A stretch of 64,000 nucleotides of DNA from Thinopyrum elongatum. Its lineage: Eukaryota > Streptophyta > Magnoliopsida > Poales > Poaceae. The notes under the pieces are model-generated. The model did no database searches and was not told where the DNA came from. It was given only the letters and a program-made list of their open reading frames with translations. The position numbers and the translations under genes were made by a program. The DNA is taken from NCBI GenBank assembly GCA_011799875.1, contig CM022297.1, forward strand, positions 541,678,795 to 541,742,794, given 5' to 3'. Below are positions 44,371 to 58,400 of the stretch, piece after piece; position 1 is the stretch's first letter; each line of letters opens with the position of its first letter.

Positions 44371-47300
44371 ATAATGGACCGGTGTACACTACAACGGTCA
44401 TAACTTTGTCATTCGGGGTCCATTTTGGACCCACAAGTACTCAAAATGCTTGCGGCAAGCATGCGAATCCAGAAAATACTCCTGGCTTGCGCTAGGAGGC
44501 TCAGAGTACCCTCAAATTTGGTGTTAAGCAGGAGTTTTTGATCCTAAAAGTCAAAGAACATGATTCGCCGCTGCTTTTCGAACAAGTTTCTGAACCCATA
44601 TTTACTTCCTTTTGAAGGAAATTTGAGAAATTATGTTGATTATAGACATTAGTCACCCCGATAAGGACAAACATTGCTTTCTGCACATGCTCTATGATCC
44701 GGTCAATCCCATTTGGCTGTAAATTCAAGAAAATCCAGCGCCTATAAGCCTTATACTCCTTGTTTTCGCCGTCTGGCATGGTGTAACTTATGTGTCTGAC
44801 AGCCATGAACCCAAGGGCATTCCTGGCATCAGTCAATATATATGTGGAAATAATATCTCCAGTATCGAGGACACAAAATTTTAGGGCATTGCGGAGAAAA
44901 GCGTTTCGGGAAAGTGAAATTCTTTCAAGGACTGTCGTATAATGGACCGGTGTACACAACAACGGTCATAACTTTGTCATTCGGAGTCCGTTTCGGACCC
45001 ACAAGTACTCAAAATGCTTGTGGTGAGAGTGTGAATCTAGAAAATACTCCCAGCTTGCACTAGGAGGCTCGGAGTAGCCTCAAATACAGCATTAAGCAGG
45101 ACTTTTTGGCCCTGAAAGTCAAAGAACATGATTCGCCGCTGCTTTTCGAACAAATTTCTGAACCCATTTGCACTTCCTTTTGAAGGAAATTTGAGAGATT
45201 ACGTTGATTATAGAAATTAGTCACCCCGGTAAGGACAAACGCTGCTTTCTGCACATGCTCTATGATCCGGGCAATCCCATTTGGCCGTAAATTCTAGAAA
45301 ATCCAGCGCCTATAAGCCTTAGACTCCTTGTTTTTGCTGTGTGGCATGGTGTAACTTATGTGTCTGACAGCCACCATCCAAAGGGCATTCCGGGCATCGC
45401 TCTATATATATGTGGAAACAATACCTCCAGTATCGAGGACACCAAATTTTAGTGCGTTGCGGAGAAAAGCGTCACGGGAAAGTGAAATTCTTTCAAGGAC
45501 TGCCATATAATGGACCGGTGTACACTACAACGGTCATAACTTTCTCATTCGGAGTCCGTTTTGGACCTACAAGTACTCAAAATGCTTGCGGCAAGCATGC
45601 GAATCCAGAAAATACTCTTGGCTTGCACTAGGAGGCTCAGAGTACCCTCAAATTCGGTGTCAAGCAGGATTTTTTGACCCTAAAATTCAAAGAACATGAT
45701 TCGCCGCTGCTTTTCGAACAAGTTTCTGAACCCAAATTTACTTCCTTTTGAAGGAAATTTGAGAGATTACGTTGATTATAGACATTAGTCACCCTGATAA
45801 GGACAAACATTGCTTTCTGCACATGCTCTATGATTCGATCAATCCCATTTGGCCGTAAATTCAAGAAAATCCAGCGCCTATAAGCCTTATACTCCTTGTT
45901 TTCGCCGTGTGGCATGGTGTAACTTATGTGTCTGACAGCCATGAACCCAAGGGCATTCCTGGCATCAGTCAATATATATGTGGAAATAATATCTCCAGTA
46001 TCAAGGACACAAAATTTTAGGGCATTGCGGAGAAAAGCGTCACGGGAAAGTGAAATTCTTTCAAGGACTGCCGTATAATGGACCGGTGTACACAACAACA
46101 GTCATAACTTTGTCATTCAGAGTCCGTTTCGGACCCACAAGTACTCAAAATGCTTGTGGTGAGAGTGTGAATCTAGAAAATACTCCCGGCTTGCACTAGG
46201 AGGCTCGGAGTAGCCTCAAATTCAGCATTAAGCAGGACTTTTTGGCCCTGAAAGTCAAAAAACATGATTCGCTGCTGCTTTTCGAACAAGTTTCTGAACC
46301 CATTTGCACTTCCTTTTGATGGAAATTTGAGAGATTACATTGATTATAAACATTAGTCACCCCGATAAGGACAAACATTGCTTTCTGCACATGCTCTATG
46401 ATCCGGTCAATCCCATTTGGCCGTAAATTCAACAAAATCCAGGGCCTATAAGCCTTATACTCTTGTTTTCGCCGTGTGGCATGGTGTAACTTATGTGTCT
46501 GACAGCCATGAACCAAAGGGCATTCCAGGCATCGGTTAATATATATGTCAAAACAATATCTCCAGTATCGAGGACACAAAATTTTAGGGCGTTGTGGAGA
46601 AAAGTGTCACTGGAAAGTGAAATTCTTTCAAGGACTGCCTTATAATGGACCAGTGTACGCTAGAACAGTCATAACTTTGTCATTCGGAGTCCGTTTCGGA
46701 CCCACAAGTACTCAAAATGCTTGCGGCGAGCATGCGAATCCAGAAAATACTCCCCACTTGCACCAAGAGGCTTGGAGTACCCTCAAATTCAGCATTAAGC
46801 AGGACTTTTTGGCCCTGAAAGTCGAAGAACATGATTCGCCACTGCTTTTCGAACAAGTTTCTGAACCCATTGGCACTTCCTTTTGAAGGAAATTCAAGAG
46901 ATTACATTGATTATAGACATTAGTCTGCCCAGTAAGGACAAATGTTGCTTTCTGCACATGCTCTATGATCCGGGCAATCCCATTTGCCCGTAAATTCAAG
47001 AAAATCAAGCGCCTATAAGCCATATACTCCTTGTTTTCGCTGTGTGGCATGGTGTAACTTATGTGTCTGACAGCCATGAACCAAAGGGCATTCCTTGCAT
47101 CGGTCAATATATATATATATGTGGAAACAATATCTCCAGTCTCGAGGACACAAAATATCAGGGCCTTGGGGAGAAAAGCGTCATGGGAAAGTGAAATTCT
47201 TTCAAGGACTGCCATATAATGGACCGGTGTACACTAGAACGGTCATAACTTTGTCATTCGGAGTCCGTTTCGGAACCACAAGTACTCAAAATGCTCGCGG

Positions 47301-48714
47301 TGAGCATGTGAATCCAGAAAATATTCTCGGCTTGCACCAAGATGCTTGGAGTACCCTCAAATTCGGTGTTAAGAAGGACTTTTTGGCCCTGAAAGTCAAA
47401 GAACATGATTCGCCGCTGCTTTTTGAACAAGTTTCTGAACCCATTTGCACTTCCTTTTGAAGAAAATTCGAGAGATTACGTTGATTATAGACATTAGTCA
47501 CCCCGGTAAGGACAAACGCTGCTTTCTGCACATGCTCTATGATCCGGTTAATCCCATTTGGCCGTAAATTCTAGAAAATCCAGCGCCTATAAGCCTTATA
47601 CTCCTTGTTTTCGCCGTGTGGCATGGTGTAACTTATGTGTCTGACAGCCATGAACCAAAGGGTATTCTGGGCATCGATCAATATATATGTGGAAACAATA
47701 CCTCCAGTATCGAGGACACAAAATTTTAGGGCGTTGCGGAGAAAAGCGTCACGGGAAAGTGAAAATCTTTCAAGGACTGCCATATAATGGACCGGTGTAC
47801 ACTAGAACGGTCATAACTTTGTCATTCGGAGTCCGTTTCGGACCCACAAGTACTCAAAATGCTTGCGGCGATCATGCAAATCCAGAAAATACTCCCCACT
47901 TGCACCAAGAGGCTTGGAGGAGCCTCAAATTCGGCATTAAGCAGGACTTTTTTGCCGTGAAAGTCAAAGAACATGATTCGCCGCTGCTTTTCGAACAAGT
48001 TTCTGAACCCATTTGCACTTCCTTTTGAAGAAAATTCGTGAGATTACATTGATTATAAACATTAGTCACCCCGATAAGGACAAACGTTGCTTTCTGCACA
48101 TGCTCTATGATCCGGGCAATCCCATTTGGCCGTAAATTCAAGAAAATCCAGGGCCTATAAGCCTCATACTCTTGTTTCCGCCGTGTGGCTTGGTGTAACT
48201 TATGTGTCTAACAGCCATGAACCAAAGGGCATTCCTGGCATCGGTCAATATATATGTGGAAACAACATCTCCCGTATGGAGGACACAAAATTTCAGGGCG
48301 TTGCGAAGAAAAGCGTTACGGGAAAGTGTAATTCTTTCAAGGACTGCCATATAATGGACCGGTGTACACTAGAACGGTCATAACTTTGTCATTCAGAGTC
48401 TGTTTCGGACCCACAAGTACTCAAAATGCTTGCGACGAGTGTGCGAATGTAGAAAATACTCCTCGCTTGCTCCAGGAGGCTCAGAGTACCTTCAAATTGG
48501 GCGTTAAGAAGGACATTTTGGCTCTGAAAGTCAAAGAACATGATTCGCCGCTGCTTTTCGAACAAGTTTTTGAACCCATTGGCACTTCCTTTCGAAGGAA
48601 ATTCAAGAGATTACGTTGATTATAGACATTAGTCACCCCGGTAAGGACAAACGCTGCTTTCTGCACATGCTCTATGATCCGGGCAATCCCATTTGGCCAT
48701 AAAGTCAAGAAAAT

Positions 48715-51700
48715 CTAGCGCCTATAAGCCTTATACTCCTTGTTTTCGCCGTGTGGCATGGTGTAACTTATGTGTCTGACAGCCATGAACCAAAGGGCAT
48801 TCCTAGCATCGGTCAACATATATGTGGAAACAATATCTCCAGTATCGAGGACACAAAATTTAAGGGCGTTGCGGAGAAAAGCGTCATGGGAAAGTGAAAT
48901 TCTCAAGGACTGTCATATAATGGACCGGTGTACACTAGAACGGTCATAACATTGTCATTCGGAGTCCGTTTTGGACCCACAAGTACTCAAAATACTCGTG
49001 GCAAGCATCCGAATCCAGAAAATATTCTCTGCTTGTGCTAAGAGGCTCGGAGTACCCTAAAATTCAGCGTTAACACGGACTTTTTGGCCCCGAAAGTCAA
49101 AGAACATGATTCGCCGCTGCTTTTCAAACACGTTTCTGAACCCATTTGCACTTCCTTTTTAAGGAAATTCGAGAAATTACATTGATTATTGACATTAGTC
49201 ACCCCGGTAAGGACAAACGCTGCTTTATGCACATGCTCTATGATCCAGGCAATCCCATTTGGCCGTAAATTCAAGAAAATCCAGCGCCTATAAGCCTTAT
49301 ACTCCTTGTTTTCGCCGTGTGGCATGGTGTAACTTATGTGTCTGACAGCCATGAACCAAAGGGCATTGATGGCATCGGTCAACATATATGTGGAAACAAT
49401 ATCTCCAGTATCGAGGACACAAAATTTCAGGGCATTGTGGGGAAAAGCGTCACGGGAAAGTGAAATTCTTTCAAGGACTGCCATATAATGGACCGATGTA
49501 CACTAGAACGGTCATAACATTGTCATTCGGAGTCCATTTCAGACCCACAAGTACTCAAAATGCTCGCGACAAGCATGCGAATCCAAAAAATATTCTCGGC
49601 TTGCACCAAGAGGCTCAGAGTACACTCAAATTCGGCGTTAAGAAGGACTTTTTGGCCCTGAAAGTCAAAGAACATGATTCGCCGCTGCTTTTCAAACAAG
49701 TTTCTGAACCCATTTGCACTTCCTTTTGAAGGAAATTTGAGAGATTACGTTGATTATAGACATTAGTCACCCCGGTAAGGACAAATGCTACTTTCTGCAC
49801 ATGCTCTATGATCCGGCCAATCCCATTTGGCCGTAAATTCAAGAAAATCCAGCGCCTATAAGCCATATACTCCTTGTTTTTGCCGTGTGGCATGGTGTAA
49901 CTTATGTGTCTGACAGCCATGAACCAAAGGGCATTCCGGGCATCAGTCAATATATATGTGGACACAATACCTCCAGTATCGAGGACACAAAATTTTAGGG
50001 CGTTGCGGAGAAAAGCGTCACCGGAAAGTGAAATTCTTTCAAGGACTACCATATAATGGACCGGTGTACACTACAACGGTCATAACTTTGTCATTCGGAG
50101 TCCGTTTCGGACCCACAAGTACTCAAAATGCTCGCGGCAAGCATGCGAATCCAGAAAATACTCCTGGCTTGAGCCAGGAGGCTCGGAGTACCCTCAAATT
50201 TGGCGTTAAGCAGGAGTTTTTGGCCCTAAATGTCAAAGAACATGATTCGCCGCTGCTTTTCGAACAAGTTTCTGAACCCATATTTACTTCCTTTTGAAGG
50301 AAATTTGAGAGATTATGTTGATTATAGACATTAGTCACCCCGATAAGGACAAACATTGCTTTCTGCACATGCTCTATGATCCAGTCAATCCCATTTGGCC
50401 GTAAATTCAAGAAAATCCGGCGCCTATAAGCCTTATACTCCTTGGTTTCACCGTGTGGCATGGTGTAACTTATGTGTCTGACAGCCATGAACCAAAGGGC
50501 ATTCCTGGCATCGGTCAATATATATGTGGAAACAATATCTCCAGTATCGAGAGAAAAGCGTCACGGGAAAGTGAAATTCTTCCAACGACTGCCATATAAT
50601 GGACCGGTGTACACAACAACTTTCATAACTTTGTCATTCGGAGTCCGTTTCGGACCCACAAGTACTCAAAATGCTCGTGGTGAGAGTGCGAATCCAGAAA
50701 ATACTCCCGGCTTGTGCCAAGAGGCTCAGAGTAGCCTCAAATTCGGCATTAAGCAGGAATTTCTGGTCCTGAAAGTCAAAGAACATGATTCGCCGCTGCT
50801 TTTCGAACAAGTTTCTGAACCCATTTGCACTTCCTTTTGATGGAAATTCGAGAGATTACGTTGATTATAAACATTAGTCACCCAGATAAGGACAAATGTT
50901 GCTTTCTGCACATGCTCTATGATCCGGTCAATCCCATTTGGCCGTAAATTCAAGAAAATCCAGTGCCTATAAGCCTTATACTCCTTGTTTTCGCTGTGTG
51001 GCATGGTGTAACTTATGTGTCTGACAGCCATGAACCAAAGGGCATTCCTGGGATAGGTCAATATATATATGGAAACAATATCTCCAGTATCGAGGACACA
51101 AAATTTTAGGGCGTTGCGGAGAAAAGCGTCACGAGAAAGTGAAATTCTTTCAAGGACTGCCATATAATGGACCGGTGTACACAACAACGGTCATAACTTT
51201 GTCATTCGGAGTCCGTTTCGGCCCCACAAGTACTCAAAAAGCTCGCGGTGAGTGTGCGAATCCAGAAAATACTCTCGGTTTGCGCTAGGAGGCTTCGAGT
51301 AGCCTCAAATTTGGCATTAAGCAGGACTTTTTGGCCCTGAAAGTCAAAGAACATGATTCGCCGCTGCTTTTCGAACAAGTTTCTGAACCCATTTGCACTT
51401 CCTTTTGAAGGAAATTCGAGAGATTACATTGATTGTAAACAATAGTCACCCCGATAAGGACAAACGTTGCTTTCTACACATGCTCTATGATCCGGGCAAT
51501 CCCATTTGGCCGTAAATTCAACAAAATCCAGGAACTATAAGCCTTATACTCCTGTTTTCGCCGTGTGGCATGGTGTAACTTATGTGTCTAACAGCCATGA
51601 ACCAAAGGGCATTCCTGGCATCGGTCAATATATATGTCAAAACAAAATCTCCAGCATTGAGGACACAAAATTTTAGGGCGTTGCGGAGAAAAGCGTCACG

Positions 51701-54700
51701 GGAAAGTGAAATTCTTTCAAGGACTGCCATATAATGGACCAGTGTGCACTAGAACGGTCATAACTTTGTCATTCGGAGTCCGTTTCGGACCCACAAGTAC
51801 TCAAAATGCTTGCGGTGAGCATGCGAATCCAGAAAATACTCCCCGCTTGCACTAGGAGGCTCGGAGTACCCTCAAATTCGGCATTAAGCAGGACTTTTTG
51901 GCCCTGAAAGTCGTAGCACATGATTCGCCAATGCTTTTCGAACAAGTTTCTGAACCCATTGGCACTTCCTTTCGAAGGAAATTCTAGAGATTACGTTGAT
52001 TATAGACATTAGTCACCCTTGTAAGGACAAACGCTGCTTTCTGCACATGCTCTATGATCCGGGCAATCCCATTTGGCCATAAAGTCAAGAAAATCTAGCG
52101 CCTATAAGCCTTATACTCCTTGTTTTCGCCGTGTGGCATGGTGTAACTTATGTGTCTGACAGCCATGAACCAAAGGGCATTCCTAGCATCGGTCAACATA
52201 TATGTGGAAACAATATCTCCAGTATCGAGGACACAAAATTTAAGGGATTTGCGGAGAAAAGCGTCATGGGAAAGTGAAATTCTTTCAAGGACTGTCATAT
52301 AATGGACCGGTGTACACTAGAACGGTCATAACATTGTCATTCGGAGTCCGTTTTGGACCCACAAGTACTCAAAATACTCGCGGCAAGCATCCGAATCCAG
52401 AGAATATTCTCGGCTTGTGCTAAGAGGCTCGGAGTACCCTAAAATTCGGCGTTAACAAGGACTTTTTTGCCCCGAAAGTCAAAGAACATGATTTGCCGCT
52501 GCTTTTCAAACAAGTTTCTGAACCCATTTGCACTTCCTTTTTAAGGAAATTCGAGAGATTACATTGATTATTGACATTAGTCACCCCGGTAAGGACAAAC
52601 GCTGCTTTCTGCACATGCTCTATGATCCGGGCAATCCCATTTGGCCGTAAATTCAAGAAAATCCAGCGCCTATAAGCCTTATTCTTCTTGTTTTCGCCGT
52701 GTGGCATGGTGTAACTTATGTGTCTGACAGCCATGAACCAAAGGGCATTGATGGCATCAGTCAACATATATGTGGAAACAATATCTCCAGTATCGAGGAC
52801 ACAAAATTTCAGGGCGTTGCGGAGTAAAGCGTCACAGGAAAGTGAAATTCTTTCAAGGACTGCCATATAATGGACCGGTGTACACTAGAGAGGTCATAAC
52901 ATTGTCATTCGGAGTCCATTTCAGACCCACAAGTACTCAAAATGCTCGCGACGAGCATGCGAATCCAAAAAATATTCTCGGCTTGCACCAAGAGGCTCGG
53001 CGTACCCTCAAATTCGGCGTTAAGAAGGACTTTTTGGCCCTGAAAGTCAAAGAACATGATTCGCCGCTGCTTTTCAAACAAGTTTCTGAACCCATTTGCA
53101 CTTCCTTTTGAAGGAAATTTGAGAGATTACGTTGATTATAGACATTAGTCACCCTGGTAAGGACAAACGCTACTTTCTGCACATGCTCTATGATCCGGCC
53201 AATCCCATTTGGCCGTAAATTCAAGAAAATCCAACGCCTATAAGCCATATACTCCTTGTTTTTGCCGTGTGGCATGGTGTAACTTGTGTGTCTGACAGCA
53301 ATGAACCAAAGGGCATTCCGAGAATCAGTCAATATATATGTGGAAACAATACCTGCAGTATCGAGGACACAAAATTTTAGGGCGTTGCGGAGAAAAGCGT
53401 CACAGGAAAGTGAAATTCTTTCAAGGACTGCCATATAATGGACCGGTGTACACTACAACGGTCATAACTTTGTCATTCGGAGTCCGTTTCGGACCCACAA
53501 GTACTCAAAATGCTCGCGGCAAGCATGTGAATCCAGAAAATACTCCTGGCTTGTGCCAGGAGGCTAGGAGTACCCTCAGATTTGGCGTTAAGCAGGAGTT
53601 TTTGGCCCTAAAAGTCAAAGAACATGATTCGCCGCTGCTTTTCGAACAAGTTTCTGAACCAATATTTACTTCCTTTTGAAGGAAATTTGAGAGATTACGT
53701 TGATTATAGACATTAGTCACCTGGATAAGGACAAACATAGCTTTCTGCACATGCTCTATGATCCGGTCAATCCCATTTGGCCGTAAATTCGAGAAAATCC
53801 GGCGCCTATAAGCCTTATACTCCTTGGTTTCGCCGTGTGGCATGGTGTAACTTATGTGTCTGACAGCCTTGAACCAAAGGGCATTCCTGGCATCGGTCAA
53901 TATATAAGTGGAAACAATATCTCCAGTATCGAGGACACAAAATTTAAGGCATTCCAGAGAAAAGCGTCACGGGAAAGTGAAATTCTTTCAAGGACTGCCA
54001 TAGAATGGACCGGTGTACACAACAACGGCCATAACTTTGTCATTCGGAGTCCGTTTCGGACCCACAAGTACTCAAACTGCTCGCGGTGAGAGTGCGAATC
54101 CAGAAAATGCTCCCGGTTTGTGCCAAGAGGCTGAGGGTAGCCTCAAATTCGGCATTAAGCAGGAATTTCTGGTCCTGAAAGTCAAAGAACATGATTCGCA
54201 GCTGTTTTTCGAACAAGTTTCTGAACCCATTTGCACTTCCTTTTGATGGAACTTCGAGAGATTACGTTGATTATAAACATTAGTCACCCAGATAAGGACA
54301 AATGTTGCTTTCTGCACATGCTCTATGATCCGGTCAATCCCATTTGGCCGTAAATTCAAGAAAATCCAGTGCCTATAAGCCTTATACTCCTTGTTTTCGC
54401 CGTGTGGCATGGTGTAAATTATGTGTCTGACAGCCATGAACCAAAGGAAATTCCTGGCATAGGTCAATATATATATGGAAACAATATCTCCAGTATCGAG
54501 GACACAAAATTTTAGGGCGTTGCGGAGAAAAGCGTCACGGGAAAGAGAAATTCTTTCAAGGACTGCCATATAATGGACCGGTGTACACAACAACGGTCGT
54601 AACTTTGTCATTCGGAGTCTGTTTCGGCCCCACAAGTACTCAAAATGCTCGCGGTGAGTGTGCGAATCCAGAAAATACTCTCGGTTTGCGCTAGGAGGCT

Positions 54701-55136
54701 TCGAGTAGCCTCAAATTTGGCCTTAAGCAGGACTTTTTGGCCCTGAAAGTCAAAGAACATGATTCACCGCTGCTTTTCGAACAAGTTTCTAAACCCATTT
54801 GCACTTCCTTTTGAAGGAAATTCGAGAGATTACATTGATTGTAAACAATAGTCACCCCAATAAGGACAAACGTTGCTTTCTACACATGCTCTATGATCCG
54901 GGCAATCCCATTTGGCCGTAAATTCAACAAAATCCAGGAACTATATGCCTTATACTCCTGTTTTCGCCGTGTGGCATGGTGTAACTTATGTGTCTGACAG
55001 CCATGAACCAAAGGGCATTCCTGGCATCGGTCAGTATATATGTCAAAACAATATCTCCAGCATCGAGGACACAAAATTTTAGGGCGTTGTGGAGAAAAGC
55101 GTCACGGGAAAGTGAAATTCTTTCAAGGACTGCCAT
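48715..55136. repeat. Higher-order repeat, six monomers (about 3.39 kb), two units
   Basis: Matching frames lie 3382-3406 bp apart (49388/52770, 49956/53338, 50123/53505, 51518/54924). Each unit holds six monomers of different subtypes in the same order. Confidence 0.8.
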
Positions 55137-55419
55137 ATAATGGACCAGTGTACACTAGAACGGTCATAACTTTGTCATTCGGAGTCCGTTTCGGACCCAC
55201 AAGTACTCAAAATGCTTGCTGTAAGCATGTGAATCCAGAAAATACTCCCTGCTTGCACTAGGAGGCTTGGAGTACCCTCAAATTCGGCATTAAGCAGGAC
55301 TTTTTGGCCCTGAAAGTCGAAGCACATGATTCGCCAATGCTTGTCGAACAAGTTTCTGAACCCATTGGCACTTCCTTTTGAAGGAAATTCGTGAGATTAC
55401 ATTGATTATGGACATTAGT

Positions 55420-58400
55420 CTACCCGGTACGGACAAATGTTGCTTTCTGCACATGCTCTATGATCCGGGCAATCCCATTTGCCCATAAATTCAAGAAAAT
55501 CCAGTGCCTATAAGCCATATACTCCTTGTTTTCGCCGTGTGGCATGGTGTAACTTATGTGTCTGACAGCCATGAACCAAAGGGCATTCCTGGCATCGGTC
55601 AATATATATGTGGAAACAATATCTCCAGTCACGAGGACACAAAATATCAGGGCCTTGGGGAGAAAAGCGTCATGGGAAAGTGAAATTCTTTCAAGGCCTG
55701 CCATATAATGGACCGGTGTACACTAGAACGGTCATAACTTTGTCATTCGGAGTCCGTTTTGGACCCACAAGCACTCAAAATGCTTGCGGTGAGCGTGCGA
55801 ATCCAGAAAATACTCCCTGCTTGCACCAGGAGGCTTAGAGTACCCTCAAATTCGGTGTTAAGCAAGACTTTTTGGCCCTGAAAGTCGAAGAACATGATTC
55901 GTCGCTGCTTTTCGAACAAGTTTATGAACCCATTGGCACGTCCTTTGGAAGGAAATTTGAGAGATTACATTGATTATAGACATTAGTCTCCCCAGAAGGG
56001 CAACCCTTGCTTTCTGTACATGCTCTATAATCCGGGCGATCCCATTTGGCCGTAAATTCAAGAAAATCCAACGCCTATAAGCCTTATACTCCTTGTTTTC
56101 GCCCTGTGGCATAGTGTAACTTATGTGTGTGACAGCCATGACCAAAGGGCATTCCTGGCATTAGTCAATATATATGCGGAAACAATATCTCCAGTATCGA
56201 GGACACAAAATTTCAGGGCGGTGCGGAGAAAAGCGTCATGGGAAATTGAAATTCGTTCAAGGACTACCATATAATGGACCGGTGTACACTAGAACGGTCA
56301 TAGTTTTGTCATTCGGAGTCCTTTTGGGATCCACAAGTACTCAAAATGCTCGCGGTGAGCATGCAAATCCAAAAAATACTCCCCGCTTGCACCAGGAGGC
56401 TCGGAGTACCCTCAAATTCAACGTTAAGCAGGACTTTTTGGCCCTGAAAGTCGAAGAACTTGATTCGCCGCTGCTTTTCGAACAAGATTCTGAACCCATT
56501 GGCACTTTCTTTCGAAGGAAATTCGAGAGATTACGTTGATTATAGACATTAGTCTCCTGGTAAGGACCAATGTCGCTTTCTTCACATGCTCTATGATCCA
56601 GGCAATCCCATTTGACCGTAAATTCAAGAAAAACTAGCGCCTATAAGCCTTATACTCCTTGTTTTCGCCGTGTGGCATGGTGTAACTTATGTGTGTTACA
56701 GCCATGAACCAAAGGGCATTCCTGGCATCAGTCAATATATAAGTGGAAACAATATCTCCAGTCTGGAGGACACAAAAGTTCAGGGCGGTGCGGAGAAAAG
56801 CGTCATGGGAAATTGAAATTCTTTCAAGGACTGCCATATAATGGACCGGTGTACACTAGAACGGTCATAACTTTGTCATTCGGAGTCCGTTTCGGACCCA
56901 CAACTACTCAAAATGCTCGCGGCGAGCATGCGAATCCAGAAAATACTCCCCTCTTGCACCAGGAGGCTCAGAGTACCCTCAAATTCAGCGTTAAGCAGGA
57001 CTATTTGGCGCTAAAAGTCAAAGAACATGATCCACCGCTGCTGTTCGAACAATTTTCTGAACCCATTGGCACTTCCTGTTCAAGGAAATTTGAGAGATTA
57101 CGTTGATTATAGACACTAGTCTCCTTGGTAAGGACAAACGTTGCTTTCTACACATGCTCTATGATTCGGGCAATCCCATTTGGCCGTAAATTCTAGAAAA
57201 TCCAGCGCCTATAAGCCTTATACCCCTTGTTTTTGCCGTATGGCATGGTGTAACTTATGTGTCTGACAGCCATGAACCAAAGGGCATTCCTGGCATCGGT
57301 TAGTATATATGTGGAAACAATATCTCCAGTATCGAGGACACAAAATTTTAGGGCATTGCGGAGAAAAGCGTCACGGGAAAGTGAAATTCTTTCAAGGACT
57401 GCCATGTAATGGACCGGTGTACACAACAACGGTCATAACTTTGTCATTCGGAGTCCGTTTCGGACCCACAAGTACTCAAACTGCTCACGGAGAGAGTGCG
57501 AATCCAGAAAATACTCCCGGCTTGCACTAGGAGGCTCAGAGTAGCCTCAAATTCGGCATTAAGCAGACTTTTTGGCCCTGAAATTCAAAGAACATGATTC
57601 GCCGCTGCTTTTCGAACAAGTTTCTTAAACCCATTTGCACTTCCTTTTGATGGAAATTTGAGAGATTATGTTGATTATAAACATTAGTCACCCCGATAAG
57701 GACAAACATTGCTTTTTAAACATGCTCTATGATCCGGTCAATCCCATTTGGCTGCAAATTCAAGAAAATCCAGGGCCTATAAGCCTTATACTCTTGTTTT
57801 CGCCGTGTGGCATGGTGTAACTTATGTGTCTGACAGCCATGAACCAACGGGCATTCCTGCCATTGGTCAATATATATGTGGAAGCAATATCTCCAGTATC
57901 GAGGACATAAAATTTTAGGGCATTGTGGAGAAAAGCGTCACGGGAAAGTGTAATTCTTTCAAGGACTGCCATATAATGGACCAGTGTACACAACAACGGT
58001 CATAACTTTGTCATTCGGAATCCGTTTCGGACCTACAAGTACTCAAAATGCTCGCGGTGAGTGTGCAAATCCAGAAAATACTCTCGGCTTGCGATAGGAG
58101 GCTCGGAGTAGCCTCAAATTCAGCATTAAGCAGGAATTTTTGGCCCTGAAAGTCAAAGAACATGATTCGCCGCTGCTTTTCGAACAAGTTTCTGAACCCA
58201 TTTGCACTTCCTTTTGAAGGATATTCGAGAGATTATGTTGATTATAAACATTATTCACCCCGATAAGGACAAACGTTGCTTTCTGCACATGCTCTATGAT
58301 TAGGGCAATCCCATTTGGTCGTAAATTCAAGAAAATCCAGGGCCTATAAGCCTTATACTCTTGTTTTCGCCGTGTGGCATGGTGTAACTTATGTGTCTGA